Source of the DNA: Pampus argenteus
Lineage: Eukaryota > Chordata > Actinopteri > Scombriformes > Stromateidae
Direction: 5' to 3'
DNA: 64,000 bases
NCBI GenBank assembly: GCA_036937835.1
Contig: CM072878.1
Location: forward strand, 14,550,001-14,614,000
A program made the position numbers and the translations under genes. The notes under the pieces were generated by a model, which saw only the letters and a program-made list of their open reading frames with translations, did not search any database and was not told the DNA's origin. How positions within the stretch are numbered: the stretch's first letter is position 1; each line of letters starts with the position of its first letter. Shown piece by piece: positions 1 through 14,800 of this stretch.

Positions 1-2168
1 GAAAACATTTCCTCATTTCTCCACAGTAGTGCTGCCTCCTGTCTGATGGATTGAAACAGAATGGAGGGACGTGACCAGAAAGAAATAGAGGTTATATCAG
101 GAGATCTCATATAAACACCATGTTTTCTATCTCAAAATATCCCCCTATACGCTACACAACATCTTTATCGTGCAAACCCTCACATATTTTATGGTTTTGT
201 GGAGATACAAGTGCATAAACTCAAAAAAAAAACCCCACTAAACCCACTATTTTGTGGTCTTATTTGTAAAAAAAAAAAAGCATTTCCGCCTCACGGGGCA
301 GTGAGCATGGTTATAGATTATACTCTAATCACCAGCTTTAGAAACACGACTGACACGAGTTGTTTCCCCCTCGTCGCTCTAATGCGTTTTTTCTTCCTTC
401 TCTTTCCTGCCTCAGTCTAAATTAAATCATTATTATTTATTTATTTTGTGCTCGTGTCCAGTTCAGAGCGAGCAAAAAACATACGGCCTGATGCAATTTC
501 TGTTTTGATGTGATTTTCAAAGAAATATTGCTTTGAGGTATGATTGTTAACTTCGAAAACCAATATAAGTAAAAACACAATAAAAAACAAAGCACGTATA
601 TATAGAGCAAGATATTAAACACGGACAATGCAATAATAATAATGACATTTGAAGGTAATGATTAGCAACATTAAGCTGCTGCAGATCATATGAGTGTTCA
701 AGTGATATTTTAGGAAGAGCAGTTGTCTTGAGGAAGTATTCACACACACTTTGAGACAGAATTGACAGCCATTTAAACTAATGTGGAAATGTTGTGGTAC
801 CCTTAGGATGAAAGCGGGCACATTATAACTGGATGTGAGCTGCAGAAGCTCAGTGAAGGCATGTACAAGAAGCACTGCAGTAGATCAGGCGAAAAAAAAA
901 GAAAAGCATTAATCATTTTGTCTGTGTCTTGAAAAGCAAGGGCAGGCCTAATTTTAGAAGTGTTTTCTCAGCTGAATAAAAACACACACACACAATAGAG
1001 CATTTTTGCTTGTTGCATTTTTAAAAAAACGGGTTAAATATGGCAAACTGAAAATGTCAAGCTGCTGAGCGTCTAGTAGCTGCTTTATACTCGCAGTCAG
1101 GAGATTTTGATGTTGTCGATGTGTATGCCTGGTGTGCAGGACAAATACACACACAACGCTGACTTGCTTTGATAGTTTCCAGGGACGTCTGAGGACTCAG
1201 AGAACATACAAATGATTAGAAACTTGTTGTTGTTGTTTTGTTTTTTTAACAACAGGAATTTATAGACGTTTATACCATAAATGTCACAAGCGTTTGTCTC
1301 TTCACGATTTACAGATTAACTGATCAATTCGACACAACCCATTGAAAGTTTTTTAACCATTGAACTTGTAACATGTGATGACACATATATATATACATAT
1401 ATATATTTTTTGCCATCTCTCTCTTTTCTCCCCTTACTGCCTGTAACACAGAATAAATCTGCCAGTGAATATTGTTTTCTTTGCACATTCAGTACTGTTT
1501 TCTCCTTGAGAAAACTGTCAGAGCAAATGTCCTTAGAAAATGAATAGGAACAAATAAAAAATAAAAAATGTGGCAGGAACTGGACCCGGAGAGAATATGT
1601 AGAAATAACTTCATGTTCGTGTTTACAGCACATGGAATAGTGTTGTGTTAAAATGTTGTCTCGGGTTCAGAAAAAGTTCAGAAGAAAATCCCCTAATGAG
1701 TCACTCGGGGCTGTTTATCAGAATCACCGATAGGACTATTGTTTCTCTGGGAACGACTAAAACCTTTTGAATAAAAATATGCATTTTCATCTGACGTTGA
1801 ATTTCCCTGTAAGGAATCACTCTCTCACGAACAATTTCAGCACAATAAAACGTGTAATTCAGCTGCTTCATCAGAATGTGAATGAGCACACAAAGACTCC
1901 GGGAGTCTCATGAAAACAAAAGAGACTTTCATTTAATTTAAAAAAAAAAAAACCTTGACCAAGTAGGAAGGAAATATTCCATCCTAATTAAATACCCGAG
2001 CTCGTAGTTGCACGACCTTCATCGGCGCAAAACCTTGACCAAAAAAAAAGAAGAAAAGAAGGGAAAAAAAGATGAAAGAAAAGAAATCCACGCAGACCAC
2101 AACAATGTGATCACATTTTTCTGCAGCAATGTGAGCAAAAAGACAATCTCAAATATTAACATCAGCAG

Positions 2169-2170
<2 letters not shown>

Positions 2171-2207
<37 letters not shown>
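2171..2207. repeat. (AT)n microsatellite
   Basis: About 18 uninterrupted AT dinucleotides. A second, imperfect AT tract lies at about 2,533-2,562. Confidence 0.95.
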
Positions 2208-2208
<1 letters not shown>

Positions 2209-2942
2209 CCATGCTAATATTTCAATATAAAATTACATTGCAAACGAAATGCAAAAACATTCAGTCTGTGTTTTTATTTTTTTTTTACAGAAAGTAATGA
2301 AAGTGGGTTAAAGTGGATGACGTGAATGGCCGCGGAGCACAGTGCGGGCTGGAGAGCTCCACTGCGGTGTGGAAAATAATGTTCCTCTTGCTTGAGTCAG
2401 CTGCACACTTCATTTAGTGAGCTTCTGATTTATTATAATCAACTTTGCCAAATGGCTCTCCACGTTATACATTCATATTGCGAGAAATAATTGAAATGTC
2501 AAGCAGTCCTAGCACATTATTCAATATAAGATCATATATATATATATAATATATATATATTATGTGGATGGAATAGTTGTGTAGGCCATGGAACAATACT
2601 GCATGTAATGCCATTTGTATCCTGATGTCGGAGGGTAAAACTGAACTTCTTTTTTTCCATTACAGTTAATAGCCAATCACAGGAGGCGGTGAGCTGTGTG
2701 TGTCCAGCAGAAAGACTGTCTGGCCTCTAGCCCACACTGAGTCCACACATCGGACATCAGGGAATGCTGGGAAAGGGATCCACTTTCTGCCAGTGGAAGG
2801 GCCATGAAATATTCATCCACAGCCTTTTTCCTGACAGTGAGCAATAGTCTGGCAGTTAATGTGCATGCGTGTTTCTGCATGTGTGCGTCCAAGTTTGTGT
2901 TTACACGTATGTGAAGTAAATGGAACGTGTGAGAATGTGGGC

Positions 2943-2946
<4 letters not shown>

Positions 2947-3033
<87 letters not shown>
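2947..3033. repeat. (GA)n microsatellite
   Basis: About 43 uninterrupted GA dinucleotides, the longest simple repeat in the window. It creates spurious Arg-Glu and Ser-Leu open frames on the two strands. Confidence 0.97.
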
Positions 3034-3036
<3 letters not shown>

Positions 3037-4326
3037 GGAAGAGATGGTGAGAAAAAAAAATGCATGTTGAATGTGGTTGTGTTGCAGTCATTTTTAATAG
3101 TGTTTCAGCAGGCTATCAGGTCATTTCTAGCAAGTGTCGAAAGGATTCCTGAAATAACTTTTTAATTGTCTTTTGCTTCTTCTGTGGAGGTGCAGGGGTG
3201 GACTGTGTTCCTGTGTTCCTGTGTTCCTGTGTGTATAAAGAGTCACAGACTCAAAGTGAACATAATAATAATGTTAGTATAGCTGCAGAAATCTTTCACA
3301 CATTGAACAATATGTATGTAAAAATCATTCAGCAGGTGGGACTCTGGGAGTAGTTTGGGAGCCACAACTTTTCACTCTTATTTTTAATTCAGTATGTTGT
3401 TTGGTTGTTTTTTTGTTTTTTTTAATCAATGCGATCTGGCTGAGTGTCTGTTCAGCTGAAGGCAGAGGAGGAGTTAGATGGGAAAGGATATAATGTTGCA
3501 ATCAGAAAGGCCAGACAGTGTTTCACTTTAGGGACAAGCTGAGGACCAGCGAGACCAGAAATGATGTGATAACTAGATTTCAGCTCCTGAAAGGTTCTGC
3601 TAATGGTGTTGTGGTGCTATAATGGCAACTCTGGATGGGAATCAAGTGTCAGAATGACCACAAGTTGGGTTTTTTTGTTTGTTTTGCTCCACACATGCTC
3701 CTGCAATGCACTTTTTCAAAAATATTAACATAGAGCACCATTAAACTGTGCAAATCAGCTGTTTTTATGACCACATGTTCAAATCTATAATTAAAGAGTG
3801 AGTTATGAATTGCATAACTGGTAATAATCATGTAAACGACCCTTTAACCCTTTGTTGTTGCACCAGGTCAGTTTTACATTCAGATCTTTGCTATTTTAAG
3901 AGCCGATAAGTCGAGGAAAATACAGTACTAGAATCCTTATATGCCAACGAGAAGCAACCAATAATAGAGGACACAATGGCTCGAGATGCAGTGTTCTCAC
4001 AATATCTTGTAATCCATTAGTGATCATGGAAGATACAACTGGCAGCAGAGGAAATAACAAGAAAGAGAGCTGCACTTAAAGATAAAAGTGTAGGCTATTA
4101 ATGTTGAGGAAGATGAAATGGGACGGGGGGAGGAGAGGAGGACGAGAGATACTAAACAAAGAGATTAGGTTTTGGGTTTTATTTATTTAGTTTTATTTTT
4201 TTTAACCTGTATAGTGGAAGAATTTCTGAACTCTATTTTATCACTCTGGTGTTTTGCTTTTAGAAAATTCTCAGCCAGACAGAAATTTAAACCATCTCCC
4301 TGCTGAAATGAATAAATGGATTACTA

Positions 4327-4346
4327 TGTGTGTGTGTGTGTGTGTG
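4327..4346. repeat. (TG)n microsatellite
   Basis: Ten TG dinucleotides in intergenic sequence. Confidence 0.9.
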
Positions 4347-6500
4347 ATGTTTAATTCATAATCAAAACTGAACGCACACACATCTTTAAGTGTGTTGTTT
4401 CAGTGCATTAAGACTAAACTATGTATTGGGATTCATTGCTTTTTTATGTCCCATAAATGGTTATCTCACTTTGTAATGCCACAGTGAGATACAGTTACAT
4501 AGAGGAGAGACTGGAAAAAAAGATGAAAATGAAATTTGTAACAATATCCAAGCTTATTTTTCAGGGGGGGGATAAGGGTACATGTTCTGGCGTGGAATTT
4601 AAATCCCCTACTGTAATATAATCTTGTTTGGGTGTATAAACAGGAGCACCATTCAAACTGACTGGCTTTCCCCTCTTTTGAATTAAGCAAAAAGGGAGAC
4701 TAGTAGCTTTCTCCTGGGCTACCGAGGTGTTCTACTGTTTTATAGACTGTCACAGGGGGGGGAGTGGGCTGTTTTCTATGACTAATCCTGCTATAAACAG
4801 CTCTTGTGACATACCCTATTCCGTTACACTTTTTTTGCCCGTATACTGGAATAAAGCTGTAATAAATCATTGCACGTTATAATTCAGTATGCGTTTTACA
4901 TGTCGATTACTGTTGAATCTTCATATTTTAATAGACACATTAATTCAGAACACATGAGCAATAAATGTAATGGGGGATCAGTTACATTTAGGGTCCTACA
5001 GCACACACGTGAAATGCACAAGGAACGTGGCATTTTTCCTTTATTTTCAAGGTTTGTGATTTGAGATAAATAATGCTGCAGTGATTTGCCTTCAGAGCTC
5101 TTCCTCCTTCTCTTCTGTATTTGGGAACATCGCAGGTTTCAGCAGCATTCACCAGCAACTGTGCAGGGTGACTGTGTGGGTGGAAAAAATGAAAGGCAGA
5201 AATCTAAATGTGTCTGACACACCGTCCACAAAAGCCTCGGTGGATCCCTCTGAGAACTCGGGGTAGACTGGCTGCAGGTATGAGAACATAATTCAGGCGT
5301 GCCTGGAGCATTACTGACAAATATTATAGAAATAAAGCCAGTGGCTGGGAAAAAATACATTAATATAATAGTAGGTCTTAAAAAAAAAAAAAAAACCTTT
5401 CATTTCAATTGTCCTTTTACGGATTTAAATAAAACAGCAGTCTTTCTCCTTTAGACTTATTTCTTAGGCGACATGCATGTTCAATCAGTGTTTTATGACC
5501 AATGTATAGCAGCTGTGTTTCTGGCCATTAGAGGAAATCTCCTTCAGCAGCTCTGCTCCTTGAGGCTCGGAGGGACCACAAGAATAACAGCTGATCAGAA
5601 CCTTTCATGTCGATGCCCGCTGAGAGGAAGAGGAGCTCTATTCACTGCCTTTTGCTCTAAACCTCCTCAGTTTGAAGGGTGAGGAACAATAAAGAAAAAT
5701 GTTATCGTACTGCCACAGCAATGCGCAGATGTCTTAAGGCTCAATTTCTGGATAAAAATTCAATTGAACTGGCGTTACCTTCAGGGTTGGCTGGGAAAAA
5801 AAAACAAAACACGGATAAGTTATTAATAATTTAGTTTAACAACCATTATAGCTGATAACTGAGTTTAATTGTTTATCTGTCTTCTCAGCAGTAACCTGTT
5901 TAACATTCATACAGGCTGCATTCACAGCTATACAACACTGAGTCTAGTAGATCCATCCATGACAACATGTGTAACTGAAGTCTGCAGACATGCTGCACCT
6001 CTGCAGCAGCTGCCGAGGCAAGTTTGGTTAAGTTATTAATACAATCATTGTTCGGAGTCATTAGCCTCCAAATGTTTTTCCATAATGGAGAAAATGTTTT
6101 TTTTATAGTTTCTTTCTGCCACAACTGTTGCTCAAGATTGGGCTCCAAGTGTGCAGAAGCATTATTTTTTATAGATGGTTACCCACCCAATGATGTTAAA
6201 ACATCAGCTGGCTGTGAATTCAATGACTGCTGATTGACGAGTGACACGTCAGTTCAGATTAGTTACTTTTTATAATCTTGCTTAAATATGAAATGAACAC
6301 TTCACTGTGAGCATTTTGCAGATTTAAAACTGTTTAAAAAAAATAAAAACACACACCTTTCATCAACTGATGATCAAATATTAATAAGTATACACATTTA
6401 GGTTCATAGTTACTTTTATACCAGCAGCAAAAGATTTGAATTTGGACAATTTACAGTCAACCCAATGTTCTTCTTTCTGCATCATGCAATCAAGGTGTCT

Positions 6501-8597
6501 GGGTTTCAAGGCAGAAATTAAAGTCTAATTAAGCAAATCTGTTCAAGCGACCTTTAAATTTAATTATTACAGGCGCGAATTAAAGAGAGCTTAAGGTTCC
6601 TGTGGTTTAAAAGCATACTGTGTTAACCTGTGTCTTGGGGCGTCGCCTAACATTCGGTAAAGAGTTTACATACAGCAACATTTTTCCAAAAATACAGATA
6701 TCACAGAGCCGCTGTGTATTTAGTGCTTTTTTAAACTGAGAAACCCACAACAACATGAGTTTAAATAACATTTACTTGCTCACATGTCACACACACATAC
6801 AGAGACAATCATGGCGGTACAGATGAGGACAGCGGTTAGAATCAGATCACTCAAATGAATGACGATCATACGGTTGTACAGCTGTATCTCAAGGTCCATA
6901 CACAACATGAGCAGTCTGCTGTGGCGCCACTCCTGGTCACATCAGCGTTCAAAAAAAACATACGGGCAAACAATGACAAATACACAACGAGCAGCAAATT
7001 CATCCAAAACGAAACATCAGACCAGAGGCAGGTATGATTAAGAAAAAACAAAAGTTTTGGACTCAGAAAAATCATCAAGCTTAACTATTTACACAGCAAA
7101 TAAAAACACAGAAAAAAAAAGGTAAATGTAGATGGAAGCCAACACAGGGCAGGATGAGTACACAGAAAACACTGTCAAGGCTCAGCCTCAGTTGTAGCTG
7201 CATTTCCTAGCAGAAGTCAGAGGTAATGGGTTTTCACAATCAAACTGTCAACCAGATAATTATTCAAAAAAAAAAAAGACACAAGGACCGCCATGTCACC
7301 AACTAATCACCTGCCAGTAGCTTCCATTAGTATTTCCCTAAGACAGATTCAACTCCCACAATCAATGAAAAACTTGGGCCATCTCCATCATTGCAACAGC
7401 CATCTACTCATCTAGGGAAGCCAATCAAACAGAGTCAAGCTGCTTGCTGAAGAAAGATGGGAAATATTCCTGTATTCACTATCTGCTGGCAGCTCGAGAC
7501 ACATTACACAGGGCGTGTCCACCACCTCACCCACCCACCCCACTCAACCACCAAGGTGTGGTGTTCGGACTTAAAAAAACAAAACAACAAAACACGACAT
7601 TCAAAATTTAAACTTAAACAGAACTCACATTAACACGGACAATATTCAACATATGAGTGAGAGGAGACTTGAAAAATGGCATTTTTATAAAGCTGAGGAC
7701 AGATCAGGATCGTGACCTGCACCCTCAGAGTGCATCACTCAACAACCAGTGAAGACGAAGAATTTGGAGGGTGTGGATCAGAAGACAAAAACAACGTGGA
7801 AAAGTTAGGCTTGAGAAAATATGCCAGAATGGTTTTGGTAAAAAAAAAGTTCACCTTCATAAACACACACACGGGAACATACAGCTGTCATTGGTGGATG
7901 GAAAGCTGCATGTTAACCAGTGAGGAGAGGCCTGAATCACAGCGAGAAAGGCATACAGCAAAAAACACAAACCATGTGGGAGGGGAACAAAAACACACTA
8001 TATTAAACAAACTACTGAACTTTTTACATGAAATAAAGGAAGGCTATCAAAAAAAAAAGGTTAGAGCCATTAAAATAAAGCTTTTTTTATACTATGCCAG
8101 TCTCTGTCTGAAATTGTGGACAGCATCACTTCAGTGATATGTCAATTATAAAAAGCAGCCCGTGACTGCCACTGAAAACTGGCTCTGCTGACACATCAAG
8201 AAACACAGGAATTTAAAAAAGTTCAATTCGCTAAATCAACTGATATTTTTTTTCCTTACTGTACATGTTAATTACTTGTATTTTCCACAAGAAATTAAAA
8301 AGGCAAATTTAAAAAAAAAAAAAAAAGAAAAAGTAAAAACTTAAATTACCAACACACTAAAATCATATAAACAAACAGGGGAAAAAAAAAAAAAAAAACA
8401 ACCACCAAGAATTCTTATTGGGTGACAACTGTCCAGATAGAAACAGGCTGCACTCCTCAGCGCCCTCCAGGGGTCACTCACAGGAGTACACAGGAGACAA
8501 ATCCAAGGACCACCAAGTTATAGAGTTCACTGGAGGAAACGGAGGAGCTTCCACTGTGTCCTGGCTGTTAAATGGCTACTCATACAGCAAGAAGCGT
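6501..8597 (-). other. Probable RAVER1 3' untranslated and downstream region
   Basis: Sequence directly downstream of the RAVER1 stop codon. It is A-rich on the plus strand, so U-rich in a minus-strand transcript, with poly-A runs at about 8,310-8,325 and 8,383-8,398. I found no AATAAA on the minus strand before about 6.5 kb. The best alternative signal is an ATTAAA at 6,559-6,564. The end of the transcript is therefore unknown. Plus-strand open frames at 7,712-8,137 and 8,418-8,855 are not supported as genes. Confidence 0.4.
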
Positions 8598-8818
8598 TTA
8601 GAATATACGCTTGCGCTTAAGGTAGGAGTCTGCATAATGGCCACCGAGGCCTTGGGAGTGCTGGCCCACGTACCCGCCCTCAGGGCTCGGCTCTGGAGAC
8701 GGGATCAGACGGGAGAAGACACGCTTGTGGCTACCGATTGGAGTCTACAATTGGTAGAGAAAAAAAAAAAGGGAAAAAAAGTCAATATAGAACAAAGTGT
8801 ACAAAATCTTGAGGCCAA

Positions 8819-8851
<33 letters not shown>

Positions 8852-11800
8852 ATAGACAAGTGTTTAAATTACCCTCACAGCATTCCCCAGGCCGGGAGGA
8901 TAGTTAGTGGTGTGACTCACAGGAGGCATTCCCACAGCCTGAGGAAAAACAACCAACTTTCAGTGATGAGAACTTCACACACTCACAACAACATTAATTA
9001 TTCAGCATGAAGTTATTCTTGGAACCCAACCCTGCACTTTTTTTAAAATCACTTTCCAGTGCTGCTGTAATGTTCTTGCACAGACACGCAATCGATAGTG
9101 CGCAACAAAAACAGATGTTAATTTCACACACAAAAATAAAAAAATTCAGCTTACCCTGTTGAGCTGGGTGGAAGGTAGGCCATCGTTACTGGGGGCCTCG
9201 GGCCCTAAGCTGTAATATGAGGACAAGGGAGGGCTGGGAGAGTAACTGAAGTGGGAAAACCGCTCACTATACTCAGGGTGATGAGAGAGCTGCAGAGATA
9301 GACAAGTCCACAACTGCATTACTGGAGGGCAGTATGCATTTGATTTAGTTGCATTAAGAGTTTGCTCACATCATCTTGTAACGGTTGATTAAACACTACC
9401 TGCTGGCCGAATCCTGCAAGGGCTCCAGTATCAAGGTTCTCCTGCTGTTCATACAAGTGGGCCAAAGGATCCTGTGGACATACGACAGGTGGGCATCAGA
9501 CCTCATACAGCACGCCAAAATGAGCAGCTAAACAATATGATGTGTATTACATGGTAAAGGTCAATTTAGGCAGCACATTTTAAAATGTGGGTACCTGGTG
9601 TAGAGGAGGATAGTCTGGGCTGTAGGACTCCTGGTAGCGCAAGTTGTAGTTTGGCTGTATGCTGTGGTGTGTGTGCTGGTTGGACACATTGCTTAGTGTA
9701 GGCCTCTTCCTATATGGGTGCGGCCTGCAGTTTCCTCCTGGATTAGGGGACAGCAGACAGACACAAGATGTTGGATACATTTGCCTGAATACCCTGAGTC
9801 GACGCAGCTAACAAGAACCGACTGCTGAGCAAGAACGACAAAAGAGCACCTCACCTGAAGGAAAAACATTGCTGACATTGAGAAAGGCACTCTGGGGAAG
9901 ATTCACATCTTTGGGTGGATCTCCCAGTATGGATACCTGAAAAAGAAGGGGGGGGAAGTTTTTCACTTTTGCCATAAAAAGAAGACAGTTTCTCTTTTAT
10001 ACTTGGGTAAAAAGCTGAGCAAGAAGAGACAGAAAGCCTATTACGGAAATTACTTGTGACCTCACCCCTTGTGCTGTGAGGCCATCTGCCCCCATCATAC
10101 CACCCATCAGAGGCATGGAGATGCCCTGCAGAGTGGGAGAGGAAGTCTGGGGGAAGGTGCACGCTGCTGTGGGAGACTCCTGCTCCCTTGCCAGGGCTCT
10201 GCCAAGAGGCATTGGCTTTAGGGGAGCCAGAGGATCTGCCTGGAGACTAAGACCTGGGACACCACCTAAAGGAATAAGAGAGATGACCCAATTAAAATTA
10301 ATCTAATTTTACATTTTTTATCCATTTTGCTACCCTGCATTCATGTTTGTCATAAAGATGTGAATCAAATTTGCAAAAAAAACAACCCTTTTTTAAACTA
10401 CAAATGTAAACACAAAAATCCAAGTTTCAACATATTTCTGATATGGAATACTACCACATGACATTAAGATTCATCTGGCATCATGGCCTAAATATCATGA
10501 CTAATGTAAAAATGTAAAGCAAACTGCTGCCAGGAGGGTTACAGATGCTAAACATCTGTAACCCTCTTGGCAGCTACGCAGTTTGTCGTAGCTCCTAGAG
10601 TCGGCGGATGCAAAAACCTTGGGGCAGGTCTCCGAGCAGATGGACCCCCTGCTGGACAGGCAGAGCAGCCAGAGGATTCTCCCCAATAAGTCCTGCCTGT
10701 TGGCCAAATGACAGAGCAGAGTTCAGGGTCACACAGACTGGCCACAACTGCTGAACTGCACAAGCACATTTAAAATCAGCACTGTGGCTTACTCACCAGA
10801 TATGAAACAAAGTCCTTACAGAATGGATGTTTACACACAATAGAGTAGGACACGTACCACATCACGCAGCACCACTCAAAAGCACCCCAACTACACACAC
10901 ACACAAAACCTACTTCCTAGCAAGAGCTTACTCACACAGGCATTGTGTTTTCTATCACCAAGCATATAAAATGCCAGGATTCGTCTTGCTTCACCAGCAC
11001 CACTTCACACTGATAGCCAAATACACACACCATTATCACTCACACAAGGCACTAGAGGAGTTTCTTTATTGTGTAGCACCTGAGCCCACAGAAGATGATT
11101 TCCCAGAAAGGCATGCTAATGGTCAAGTGGGAAAGAGCAGAGCGGGGCGGGGGAGTTTGTATGAGTAGGAGAGGATGAATTAAAAAAAATAATAATAAAA
11201 AAAAATCCAAAAACACAGGCTGAGAGCAACATGTCAGAAAAAAAACAAAAAACAGAGAGGCAGCAGTACCTGTTGGGCCTTGGCCTGATTCTGAAGGAGC
11301 AACTGGAGCAGGGCAGCGGAGAGGGCGGGGTTGGCCAGCAGCGGCATCGTAGGGGCTGCCCCAAGAAGGCCTGCACAAAAAAAACAAAAAAAGAACATGA
11401 CCTCAGTTTAATACCTGGAGCGATCCCACTGTGCAACGATAAGCATATCTCCACATCAAGAGAGAGAGACACAGGTTCACACAGTGAATTCATTCAGAGT
11501 AAAGCAGCTGTCGTCCTGATAACTCCTGACACGTTCATAACTACCGTTTTTAGTTTTGTTGCTTAAATGTCCCACAATAGTTGCTGGAGTGGCATTAAAG
11601 CGCACACGGGGGTGTTACAAAAAGCCCCTGTAATCTTTAAAGTCAATAGTTAATACAACACAATAAAAAGCAATCATATGGAAAGCAATATAGCCCACAG
11701 GGAGCGGTAGAGGTGGAGATCCACAGTAAGCAGCTGCGTCACGTTGTGCCAGAGACAAATCTAACGGCACCATTATCATCGGTGTCACAGAACGAGGGCG

Positions 11801-14800
11801 AAGACTCCTCACCTTGTTTGTGTCCCTGTGACAGTGGGTTGAGCAGCATCTTGAGGGTGGCGGGGTTATTGAGGCCTGTTAGTATCTGCATGGCTGTGGG
11901 ATCGGGGAGGAGGCCTTTACCCCTGTTCACAGCCTTGGACAGAGGGGCCACAAGACAGACGTTCAGCACAACCTCAAAAGGTACATTTGGATATTCGTTA
12001 GAAACGTGTCATGTGAATACCGTGGTTTGGGCAGCAATCAGAGCAGCTAACATGCTTCTTCCAGGAGGGCCAGGGGCACAGAAGGACATCCTGATGTGTG
12101 TCCCACCCAGCAGCCTGCTGTCCGCGACTCGCTGCGCCTCCTCGGCCATCTCCGCTGTGGCGAACTCCAACACCGCAAAGCGCCGGAAACTTCCATCTTG
12201 TCCTTGAGCCAACTACCAAGGGGGAGGGGGAAAAATAAAGTTTTAATCTCTCAGAAACATGATCAGCTGCCAATAAATACTGTACACACAAGGTAAGGCT
12301 GACTACCAGGCCTGTGGTTTTTTCACTCTGTTAAAATAACACATGACACTTAATCATCACCACAAACCTAAAAAAAAAACAAAAAAACAAAACAAAAAAA
12401 CAACCCTGAAACCAGCAGAAAAGTACTACTATGCACGTCAGACCCCTCTCTCTCATTCCAGAAAAGCCTGCTGAATGACACCACCTGGTAGAGTCAGGTG
12501 GTCATCACCATAGAAACCAGCAATGCTCATTGCTATAGAAACTTTGAGTGGCCACATGAAATCTGGGGTAAAGGTGAATGTATAGACAAATCAAATATGG
12601 AATCAAATTTTACAGGCTCATTGTGGCATTTACAACTCATCCCTACAATCGTTCAAAATAAATAAACTACCGACCTGGCAGAAGACCGGCGTGTGGGTGT
12701 CAGCCAGGGCGTTGCGGAGGTCTTGGGCCGTCAGCAGGGTCGGGGGCAGGCGGTCCACACACAGACATTTGGAGTGCAGCAGCGGGTATGTGAGCGAGCC
12801 CACCTCCGTCCAGTGGACGTACAGCATGCGGGAGCCCAGCTGCTTCCCCAGGAGCTCCGACTTGGCCCTGGCCGCCGAGTCTTTCTTCATGTACTCCACA
12901 AAGCCGTAGCCCTTGGAATGCCCGGTGGAGGCGCTGTACACCAGGAAGCAGCGCTCCAGGTTACCAAAGGGCCGCACCAACTCCTCAAACTGCTGCTGGG
13001 TGAAGGCGCGGGGCAAGTTGGCGATGCACAGTAGAGCGTCTGTCGGCTGCAGCTGCACAGAGATCTCCCGGTCCCGTAGCGCATGTTGGTGGAACTCTTT
13101 GATAGCACACTGCGCCTGCTCCCCGTTGAGCAGTGTCACAAACGCTGAGGGTGACAAGGGGACAGAGGGAGGAAGAGGGACGATAAAAAGATCCATTTTG
13201 CTTCGACACCGTTTCACCTTTAGCAGGTCTGAGATAATGCTGGTGGCACGATGTCACTGCACAACAGCTTTTATGCCACTGCAACATTTTCCCCCTCATT
13301 GAAACGACAATGGCATTCCATCTCCACTGTTGACAGCTAAAAAGTCACATCTAGACCTGTTTGAGTTTTAATGTTATTGGCACCAACCTGTAGAATATAC
13401 ATCTACTTATGTGACAGACTATTGGCAGGGCAGGCAGATATACTAGTGCCTCAAGTACAGCCGTCATCTTCATACATACGCTATGATAGAGAAGCACAAA
13501 GTTAATATTTTACCCAACCAACGCAAAGACATCTAAAAACGATTGGTTATCTGCCACAACAGCTTTGCAGACACCAGCTATACCCTGAATTTGGGATCAC
13601 ACGTCATCATCCAATGTGTAAAAACCATTTTACATGTTAAGTCCAAGATGACATCTGGGGTCCAGCTTTCGTTTTCCCCCCCTAACAACTCATGCTAGGG
13701 GCAAACAAGTGTTGAGTCAACCCCCTCCTCACGATACTTTAAAACTGAATGGTTTGGAAAGGAATAATAGTTTTCATGCATAACAATAGATGATTATATT
13801 CAGTCAACAAAATAGACTGATCAGTAACTGACAATGTGTATGAAGCATCTGTCAGAAGGTACAGAAGTGTTTTTCAAATATTTCCAGAATAAAGTCTGTC
13901 AGTCATTCTGTTCAGCTTTTTCTACAACATTTAAGAGCATATTTTCTTGTAGTCTAAGCACATAAATTTTGCAACAACTCCCCCCAAACGTTTAACCAAT
14001 AGATTAGTTTCAAAACATGACAGCTACACTTTGAGAAAAATCACTCACTGGAAAAATGATAGCTGGCTGGACAACCTTTTTCCTTTTGCTAGCACACTTA
14101 CACAGTTAGTGCCAATACTGCCAGACTGTTGTATAAATCACAGAATAAAGTCACCTCCACAGTGCTAGAATACATACCAGCATGGAGTAAGTAGGATATA
14201 ATGAGGGTAATTTAGTGAATGGCCAAATATCTAGTCCCCACCAGTGGGAGCACATTCACCATCTAGATTGTGTCTCTACTGAAGGTGCAAAAAAAAAAAA
14301 AAAAAACGCAACTCCACCATATGATTTTGGCTCATTTAGTGTCTTGCTTTGGAGCCAAGAACTTTATCCTCATTGTGAACTTTAGCCCTATAAACTAAGA
14401 AGTATTTCCACATTGAGATAATTGTAGCTCCACCGCTTCCCTCTAAATGGTGAACAGATCAAAATGCACACATCCTGGGTTGTTCCAACAAATTATCAGG
14501 TTTGTTTCAGTAGACAGATTATCTGTGATATATCCTTTACTCCTTAAAAAATCTGAAATCAAACGCTGATGTCTAACACGATGGACGAGCAGTTAAACCA
14601 ACCTGTGCCCTTGTATTTGTCGACAAAGCAGTACTTCAAGTCATAGTTTCCCAACAGCTCATGGACCTCCTGTGAATAGAGAGAGAGAGAATAATTACAT
14701 CCAGGCATTTAAATTAATCATTAAAAGTGACATACATAAGGTATCCTACGGCACATGAACTATGACTTTCTTGGTTGTACATTTTGATTCATCATCGTTT

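Larger units (their letters stand above)
1..6500. other. Intergenic DNA without a recognisable gene
   Basis: AT-rich sequence with no exon, RNA gene or protein similarity that I recognise on either strand. Open frames here are short, low in complexity and lack a convincing chain of splice sites. The stretch holds AT, GA and GT microsatellites, several poly-A runs and an 8-bp tandem of CTGTGTTC type near 3,204-3,233. A plus-strand open frame at 5,081-5,266 looks slightly more complex but matches no family I know. Confidence 0.6.

Noticed and set aside
2813..3165. Open frames of 81-92 aa on both strands across the (GA)n repeat
   Set aside because: They are made of Arg-Glu or Ser-Leu runs produced by the dinucleotide repeat.
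5081..5266. Plus-strand 61-aa frame flanked by CAG-like sequences, a possible lone exon
   Set aside because: No similarity recognised and no compatible partner exon nearby.
7712..8855. Plus-strand frames of 141 and 145 aa
   Set aside because: They lie antisense to the RAVER1 3' UTR and last exon, are Lys-rich because of poly-A runs, and show no domain.
11713..12207. Plus-strand frame of 164 aa
   Set aside because: It is the antisense shadow of RAVER1 coding exons 4 and 5.
12630..13217. Single 195-aa minus-strand frame as a separate gene
   Set aside because: Its core is RAVER1 coding exon 3 (13,144-12,675); the ends run into introns.
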